Below are positions 47,433-51,901 of a DNA stretch of 51,901 bases, piece by piece. The stretch covers positions 1-51,901 of the forward strand of contig JAUSJH010000021.1 in the NCBI GenBank assembly GCA_030647655.1, in the 5' to 3' direction. The translations under genes were made by a program, and so were the position numbers. Within the stretch, counting starts at the first letter, position 1; each line of letters opens with the position of its first letter. The notes beneath the pieces are model-generated. The model was not told the DNA's origin. It did no database searches and saw nothing but the letters and a program-made list of their open reading frames with translations. The stretch comes from a bacterium. Its GTDB lineage: Bacteria > Patescibacteriota > Minisyncoccia > Phycocordibacterales > UBA2100.

Positions 47433-49436
47433 ATGAATGCAATGCGCTCTCTCGCCACCCTTTTATTTTTGTCTTTTCTTGTACCTTTTTTCGCATCGGC
47501 CGCTCTCACCCAATCACCGGCGGGGAGCCAAGCACCTCCAGTCGTTGCGTCGAAGTGCCCCAAGGGCTATTCGACGGGGGATCCAAGTGGGACAAGGTCT
47601 TTTAGTCAGTCGCAGATATCCACTCTCCAATCGTATTTGCAACAGGCAATATACTGCGCCAACGCATGTTTTGATGTGCGCACGTCCATTTCTATTTCCA
47701 GCACGGATAGCTCTCTGTCGGTCAGGACCACAGCGACGAACAGGTGTGCCAACAAAGAAAAATTGGCGCAGGACCAGACACCGCCTCGAGGTTGTGCCAA
47801 AGGACAAACACAGCCAACCGTCATTGCGGATGTCCCCGCTATAATAAAGCTCGGATTCACTATCGAGCCTCCGCACAAGATAGGGCCAAAATCGAGATGT
47901 GATACAAGTATTTCGAGCATCGTGAACTCAATGTTCGGTCGCATCGGGAACAGCGATCTTGACGGCTTTCGGAGCGATATCGCATCACTTCAGAATCTTC
48001 CGTCAGTAACGCCGCCATCTATTAACGTAGGCCCCGTGAATGGGTCGGAACAAATAGCAAAAGAACTTGCCGCGGGGACAGGTATCGATATCTCGGCGGC
48101 GAGGAAAAAAGTGGCAGAGGACCCCATAGCGGCCATCGCTGCCATCAATGCTATCTCGACTGGAGATGATGAGCAGGCCAAACGAGCGGTAAGAGCCCTC
48201 GGACTGAATCCCGATCTTGCGGACAGGGCTGCCCTGCAAGCCGCCATCATTCAGAATAACGGATTATCGGACCCAAATGAAGACAAAACGCGGGAAACAG
48301 AATTCGGTCTTGACAGGACAGGATTTACACAAGGTTCGCAAGTGCTACCACACGACGTCTTGAATGGCGGGCAAGGTGCATGCTACGTTGTGACCAACAG
48401 CTTCGGAACTCAGCCCGCTTGTATGTTTACTCCGGATCAAGTCGATCAACTCAAGGGGAATCTTGTCCCAGTCGTTGCGTCATATTATTGTACCGGATCG
48501 AGTATTGAGCAGACTTCCTATGGTGGCATTTGCAATCCGAACGGCTTCAATATCGCAAGCAAAGAATTGCCGAACGGCACCCGCGTTCTGCTTTTCAATC
48601 CGCAATCAGGGCAAGCCATCGTTGCAACGGTGAATGATCGCGGACCTTTTGTGCGGGGGCGCGACGTCGATCTCACGCAGGGTGCAGCGCAGGCGCTCGG
48701 AGTTTCAGGTGTCAACAATCTTCATATGGTCGTCCTGGGTTCTTCCGGATCAATTGGCTCTCTTGGTCAGTACGCAAGTGTGGACGTGGCACTCAAAGCA
48801 TACCAAGACACCAACGGCGCAATCGCCGTGGGCGACGGTAATATTAGTGTCGTAGCTTCACGTGCCGTGAGTCCCTTCGCATCATTCTTGGGGGGCTCTA
48901 CCTCGGGAAGTGTAAACACATACGGAAGCCCGTTCGCCAATCTCTCTCCCGTTCCTATCGGATATCCCACGACTACTAGCGCTCCAACAGGCGGCTACAC
49001 AGCCCCTTCGCAAACCTTCCAACAAACACCGACTCAGCAACAACCCGTTTCGCAGACACTTTCGCAGACCACGCAAGGGCAGAGCACATCCGGCCAATCT
49101 TCAATGGCACAACAACTCATTGACGCTTTGCGCGGAGGGCCTGCCACCACGAGCGTAAGCGGGCCAAGTAATCCGCCGGTCGCTACCATCATCGTCCAGC
49201 CTCATACAATCTTGAGAGGGAACTCAATCACCGCCTCGTGGTCTTCGGTGGGTATGAGTAGTGCCTCACCGTGCCAAGTGTTTGTAAACAAAGTCTTTTT
49301 ACTGGGGCAGGGTAACGAAGGCTCGAAGCGGGTCGCAACGGACTCTAGCACCTCTGCGACACTTACGTTCACGCTTCGTTGCACGACACAATCGGGGCAG
49401 ATAATGGAAAGAAACGATTCTGCGACCATTCACTGA
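47433..49436 (+). CDS. Large secreted protein with RlpA-like double-psi beta-barrel domain
   Basis: 667 residues. A signal peptide (MRSLATLLFLSFLVPFFASA) opens the protein. Residues about 30-350 are an unknown cysteine-containing region. Residues about 355-435 form an RlpA-like domain: TSYGGICNPNGFNIASKELP, then GTRVLLFNPQSGQAIVATVN and DRGPFVRGRDVDLTQGAAQA with the conserved Asp/Arg region. A Pro/Thr/Gln-rich linker (about 500-560) leads to an Ig-like C-terminal domain. RlpA cuts naked glycan strands in some bacteria; that activity is possible here. TACAAT overlaps the first ATG (47433), so the ATG at 47442, right at the signal peptide, may be the true start. Confidence 0.82.
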   Translation: MNAMRSLATLLFLSFLVPFFASAALTQSPAGSQAPPVVASKCPKGYSTGDPSGTRSFSQSQISTLQSYLQQAIYCANACFDVRTSISISSTDSSLSVRTTATNRCANKEKLAQDQTPPRGCAKGQTQPTVIADVPAIIKLGFTIEPPHKIGPKSRCDTSISSIVNSMFGRIGNSDLDGFRSDIASLQNLPSVTPPSINVGPVNGSEQIAKELAAGTGIDISAARKKVAEDPIAAIAAINAISTGDDEQAKRAVRALGLNPDLADRAALQAAIIQNNGLSDPNEDKTRETEFGLDRTGFTQGSQVLPHDVLNGGQGACYVVTNSFGTQPACMFTPDQVDQLKGNLVPVVASYYCTGSSIEQTSYGGICNPNGFNIASKELPNGTRVLLFNPQSGQAIVATVNDRGPFVRGRDVDLTQGAAQALGVSGVNNLHMVVLGSSGSIGSLGQYASVDVALKAYQDTNGAIAVGDGNISVVASRAVSPFASFLGGSTSGSVNTYGSPFANLSPVPIGYPTTTSAPTGGYTAPSQTFQQTPTQQQPVSQTLSQTTQGQSTSGQSSMAQQLIDALRGGPATTSVSGPSNPPVATIIVQPHTILRGNSITASWSSVGMSSASPCQVFVNKVFLLGQGNEGSKRVATDSSTSATLTFTLRCTTQSGQIMERNDSATIH

Positions 49437-49439
49437 TAC

Positions 49440-49742
49440 ATGCAAAAGAGACGTTTCCAAAAGCGTGTTGAAAATTTCGTGTGTGAGCATTGTGGTACCG
49501 AAGTTAAAGGGAACGGGTATACCAATCACTGTCCGAAATGCTTGTGGAGCAAGCACGTCGATGTGAATCCGGGGGATCGCGCGGCTTCTTGCGGCGGGAT
49601 GATGAAGCCGGTAAGTCTTGAGGGCACTTCACCCAACTACCGCATCATTCACCGGTGCGAACATTGTGGCCTTACGCGCCCCAATACCGTAGATGCTAAT
49701 GATGATACGCAAGCAGTCTTGGGTCTTGCAGGAATGTCCTGA
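49440..49742 (+). CDS. RNHCP domain protein
   Basis: 100 residues. VENFVCEHCGTEVKGNGYTN, then HCPKCLWSKHVDVNPGDRA and IHRCEHCGLTRPN match the RNHCP domain, a small protein with two CxxC pairs (Cys near 15, 18, 31, 34 and 78, 81) expected to bind zinc. Its role is not known. It starts 3 bases after the RlpA-like gene, so the two are probably co-transcribed. Confidence 0.88.
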   Translation: MQKRRFQKRVENFVCEHCGTEVKGNGYTNHCPKCLWSKHVDVNPGDRAASCGGMMKPVSLEGTSPNYRIIHRCEHCGLTRPNTVDANDDTQAVLGLAGMS

Positions 49743-49759
49743 CGTGTCATCATTGGCGC

Positions 49760-50470
49760 ATGACATTTGAAGGGCGTCCGGATGGGCAGGGCGGCGGAGA
49801 TGATGGTGAAAGCGGCGGGCGCGTCGACTCTGTTTGGAATATACCAGGTATCGCGTGGGCGGCGATTCCGCACTACTATGGCGACGCGTCGCGCCAGCTT
49901 TTGCTCGGGGCGGCGGCTCTCATGCTCATCGCCTCTCCTCTCTATGGAGACAATCTTCGGATTGAATTTCCCTTTGAGGTCCTTGGTGCGTTTCTTGCCG
50001 TCGGGCTGGCGGCGCTCACGAATCCGCGCGATAGATGGGCCTCGATGGGAGATGCTGTCCTTTCCGGTGTCGGCATGGTCACCTACGCGACATGGGGTAT
50101 TTTTGAGTACGATTCGATAAGCCCGATAGCATTCGTTCTTCGGCTCGTGATAGCTCTTTTGTTCCTATTTGCTTTCTATTTCAGCATGAAGACCGTGCGC
50201 TCATTCGCGCTCAGTCAGATAGGCAGACGGGAGACGATGGATGAGTTTGACGATACTGCGGAGGCAGGTGAAGACGAACCTGTATTTGTGCAAAATACAC
50301 ACAACTCGCCACCTTTCAATTCCTTCGCGCGCTTCAAGCCGGAAAGCGAGAGAAAGCGCCCCGTTCCTGATGAGGGTGATAGTCATGAAGAGACTCGGAG
50401 AGCAAGGATTTCTGATGAAAGAAAGAGGGATGATGAAGCCGCGCAGAATATCGCGGACGGCAGGGCTTGA
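49760..50470 (+). CDS. Membrane protein with charged C-terminal tail, unknown
   Basis: 236 residues. Four membrane helices lie between about residues 45 and 155 (LLLGAAALMLIASPLYG, then FEVLGAFLAVGLAALTN, and FVLRLVIALLFLFAFYFSM among them). An N-terminal Gly/Asp-rich stretch and a C-terminal tail of about 75 charged residues flank them. I do not recognise the family. Its end comes 4 bases before the reductase start, suggesting one transcript. Confidence 0.7.
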   Translation: MTFEGRPDGQGGGDDGESGGRVDSVWNIPGIAWAAIPHYYGDASRQLLLGAAALMLIASPLYGDNLRIEFPFEVLGAFLAVGLAALTNPRDRWASMGDAVLSGVGMVTYATWGIFEYDSISPIAFVLRLVIALLFLFAFYFSMKTVRSFALSQIGRRETMDEFDDTAEAGEDEPVFVQNTHNSPPFNSFARFKPESERKRPVPDEGDSHEETRRARISDERKRDDEAAQNIADGRA

Positions 50471-50474
50471 TCGT

Positions 50475-51068
50475 ATGCCCCACAAGAAGATTCTGGTGCT
50501 TTTGGGGCACCCTGACAAAAGTGGCTTTTGCGGGGAAATAGCCGACGCTTATTGCGAGGGCGCTCGCTCGAGAGGACACGTCGTGGAGCGGATGAATATC
50601 GGCGAAATGCAGTTTGACCCCATCCTTCACAAGGGGTATCGCGAGCGGCAGGAACTCGAGCCCGACCTCAAGCGATTTCAGGAGCTCGTGATGTCCCACG
50701 ACCATTTTGTTGTTATATATCCCGTCTGGTGGGTGGGGATGCCCGCGCTCTTGAAAGGCCTCTTTGACCGCGCGTGGCTTCCGGGCTCTGCATTTCGCTA
50801 CATCAAGACACATGCAGGTAATCGCACTATTTTCTGGCACCGGCTTTTCCGCGGCAAGAGTGCGCGGACGATTCTGGCGAGCGGAACACATCCACTCATG
50901 GTCCGCTTTTTGCCGGGCAACGTGAACGCTCAATTGAGATGGGGCATTTTGTGGTTTGCCGGATTCTCTGTGCGCTCGACGTGGTTCGGGCCGTCAGAGA
51001 ATATTCCAGAGGCGCGCAAAGCGCGTTGGCTCGCGAAGGTTCGAATACTAGGCGGCAAGGGGGTATAG
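50475..51068 (+). CDS. Flavodoxin-fold NAD(P)H:quinone oxidoreductase-like protein, second copy
   Basis: 197 residues, the same family as the protein at 24922-25506. KKILVLLGHPDKSGFCGEIAD is the FMN loop, FDPILHKGYRERQELEPDLK the family block, and FVVIYPVWWVGMPALLKGLF with DRAWLPGSAFRY the flavin-binding part. The C-terminal third differs between the copies. The long frame upstream overlaps the membrane gene; the ATG at 50475 is the natural start. Neighbouring membrane genes accompany both copies. Confidence 0.88.
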   Translation: MPHKKILVLLGHPDKSGFCGEIADAYCEGARSRGHVVERMNIGEMQFDPILHKGYRERQELEPDLKRFQELVMSHDHFVVIYPVWWVGMPALLKGLFDRAWLPGSAFRYIKTHAGNRTIFWHRLFRGKSARTILASGTHPLMVRFLPGNVNAQLRWGILWFAGFSVRSTWFGPSENIPEARKARWLAKVRILGGKGV

Positions 51069-51081
51069 CCGAAAAAAGGTT

Positions 51082-51109
51082 CCTGACACCGTTTACCTGA
51101 CACCTTTTA
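51082..51109. repeat. Two tandem 14-bp units, CCTGACACC type
   Basis: CCTGACACCGTTTA and CCTGACACCTTTTA side by side, preceded by AAAAAAGGTT. I recall similar GGTGTCAGG sequences as common short repeats near REP-type transposases in other genomes, but no such gene is adjacent. The rest of 51069-51208 holds the promoter of the next gene (TTGCAC near 51176, TATACA near 51195). Confidence 0.5.
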
Positions 51110-51208
51110 CCCACCTCCAAATCTCTAAAATCGCTCTTAAGGAACCACTCAAAATCGTAACTGAGCGGTGCCCTGTTGCACTGGGGGTTTTGGATATACA
51201 GTGGCGGT

Positions 51209-51568
51209 ATGCAGTCACAGAACCGAGGCGCGTCAGGATTCCTTCTTTCCGCGCTGTTCATTACGACTCTGCTTGCCGTTCCAGCCTATGCCCAGGCTAC
51301 GGAGTGGCATATTCAAGACAACGCTACGGGCGGAGATTGCGCCTCGATCGGTACGTGGGACGCACCGGCAAAAACGTGTACGCTGACGCAAGATTTGAAT
51401 CAGGGAATAATCATAGATAACGACAACGTAACCCTTGATGGCAGCGGGCGCATGGTCATCGGGAGTGGCGTGGGAAGCGACGTTTTCCTATTCTTTAAGG
51501 TTAAATTAACAGGCATTGCCACAGACCGATTTTCGGCTATTTTGCTAGAAACAACCGATTATTTATGA
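51209..51568 (+). CDS. Secreted protein fragment, possibly a truncated beta-helix protein
   Basis: 119 residues. A signal peptide (GFLLSALFITTLLAVPAYAQA) is followed by EWHIQDNATGGDCASIGTWD and IIIDNDNVTLDGSGRMVIGS, the usual beginning of right-handed beta-helix (NosD-type) surface proteins. Those proteins run for hundreds of residues, but this frame stops after about 95 mature residues, so it is likely truncated or frameshifted. The stop overlaps the start of the next secreted gene (ATGA). Confidence 0.6.
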   Translation: MQSQNRGASGFLLSALFITTLLAVPAYAQATEWHIQDNATGGDCASIGTWDAPAKTCTLTQDLNQGIIIDNDNVTLDGSGRMVIGSGVGSDVFLFFKVKLTGIATDRFSAILLETTDYL

Positions 51569-51901
51569 CAAAGCTTAACCTCAAATCAGGACTTCTCTTT
51601 GCGACCCGCCTTGCGTTGGCGGCGGTTTTTGCCGTCATATTCTTCGGCGTATTTATCACACCCGCAAACGCAACAACATCTTATCCTGTTGGCAGTAATC
51701 CAACAGGAGTTGCCTTTGACAATGTTACCAACTCTATGTGGGTGACAAATATGGGTTCACACACCATTAGCAAATTAGACATCAACACGGGAACCAGAAC
51801 CGATTATCCTGTTGGTGACAATCCCCTTGGTGTTGCCTTTGATAATGTTACTAACTCTGTATGGGTGGCAAATCAGTTATCCAGCACTGTTAGTAAAGTG
51901 A
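51565..51901 (+). CDS. Secreted YncE/Vgb-like beta-propeller protein, cut by the window end
   Basis: Open to the end of the window (112 codons seen). A signal peptide (LALAAVFAVIFFGVFITPANA) is followed by near-identical repeats of about 42 residues: YPVGSNPTGVAFDNVTNSMW, then VTNMGSHTISKLDINTGTRT, and again YPVGDNPLGVAFDNVTNSVW. These are blades of a propeller of the YVTN/YncE or virginiamycin-B-lyase kind, usually a surface-exposed protein. Start ATG overlaps the preceding stop. Confidence 0.8.
   Translation, partial: MTKLNLKSGLLFATRLALAAVFAVIFFGVFITPANATTSYPVGSNPTGVAFDNVTNSMWVTNMGSHTISKLDINTGTRTDYPVGDNPLGVAFDNVTNSVWVANQLSSTVSKV

Overview
The window looks like a chromosomal piece of a reduced-genome Patescibacteria (CPR) bacterium, most like the Parcubacteria side. 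The signs are small versions of core genes (ProRS without an editing insertion, ATP synthase delta and epsilon shortened, an 87-aa MreD-like protein), a monomeric adenosylcobalamin ribonucleotide reductase, no biosynthetic operons, TGA used as a normal stop (so not the code-25 lineages), and a large share of transcripts that seem leaderless: a TATACT/TATAAT/TAGAAT box ends 6 to 10 bases before ATG or GTG and no Shine-Dalgarno is seen. No rRNA, CRISPR array or prophage was seen.

Layout. 1-8.4 kb: cold-shock protein, ribosome hibernation factor with a structured leader, def-fmt, a first mreB, an orphan MbcA/ParS-like gene, a REP-associated tyrosine transposase bracketed by its own palindromes, holB, frr, rseP. 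8.4-18.6 kb: proS-mreB-mreC-mreD, then mrdA (PBP2), greA, a large J-domain protein, and the gluconeogenic pair glpX-fba. 18.6-22 kb: a tRNA-rich stretch (Ala, Pro, Pro, Val, Arg, Ala) with prs, tspO and an eight-cysteine exported protein, full of inverted repeats and small structured elements. 22-27.5 kb: an FAD-linked oxidase, a four-gene overlapping operon (flavodoxin-fold reductase plus three membrane proteins) and guaA. 27.6-32.3 kb: division cluster mraZ-rsmH-ftsL-ftsI with a recognisable MraZ operator, then tRNA-Glu. 32.3-36 kb: nrdJ-DUF4430-DUF6580, read here as a possible B12 use-and-uptake module. 36-40.5 kb: gloA, proB, a PfkB kinase and ahcY (S-adenosylhomocysteine disposal), an alpha/beta hydrolase. 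40.5-47.4 kb: F1Fo ATP synthase operon with an unrelated gene inserted between atpG and atpD. 47.4-51.9 kb: secreted RlpA-like protein, RNHCP protein, membrane protein, a second flavodoxin-fold reductase, and the start of secreted repeat proteins running off the end.

Most notable signals. (1) Two 78-nt elements (21696-21773 and 32398-32475), each behind a tRNA, share invariant islands joined by stems of different sequence that keep pairing by compensatory changes; each lies exactly 141 bp downstream-displaced with an 18-nt copy of its own tRNA 3' end. (2) Four promoters (holB and its divergent neighbour, mrdA, the FAD oxidase, ahcY) carry the same box, TTATCTCAYGGGGTATA, each time paired with an inverted copy 49-89 bp upstream: an undescribed-looking regulon. 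(3) The hibernation factor gene has a folded leader that buries its own start codon. (4) Families of short palindromes sit between genes, inside a tRNA copy and in frame inside coding regions.

All calls rest on reading the sequence by eye; no database search or folding program was run.
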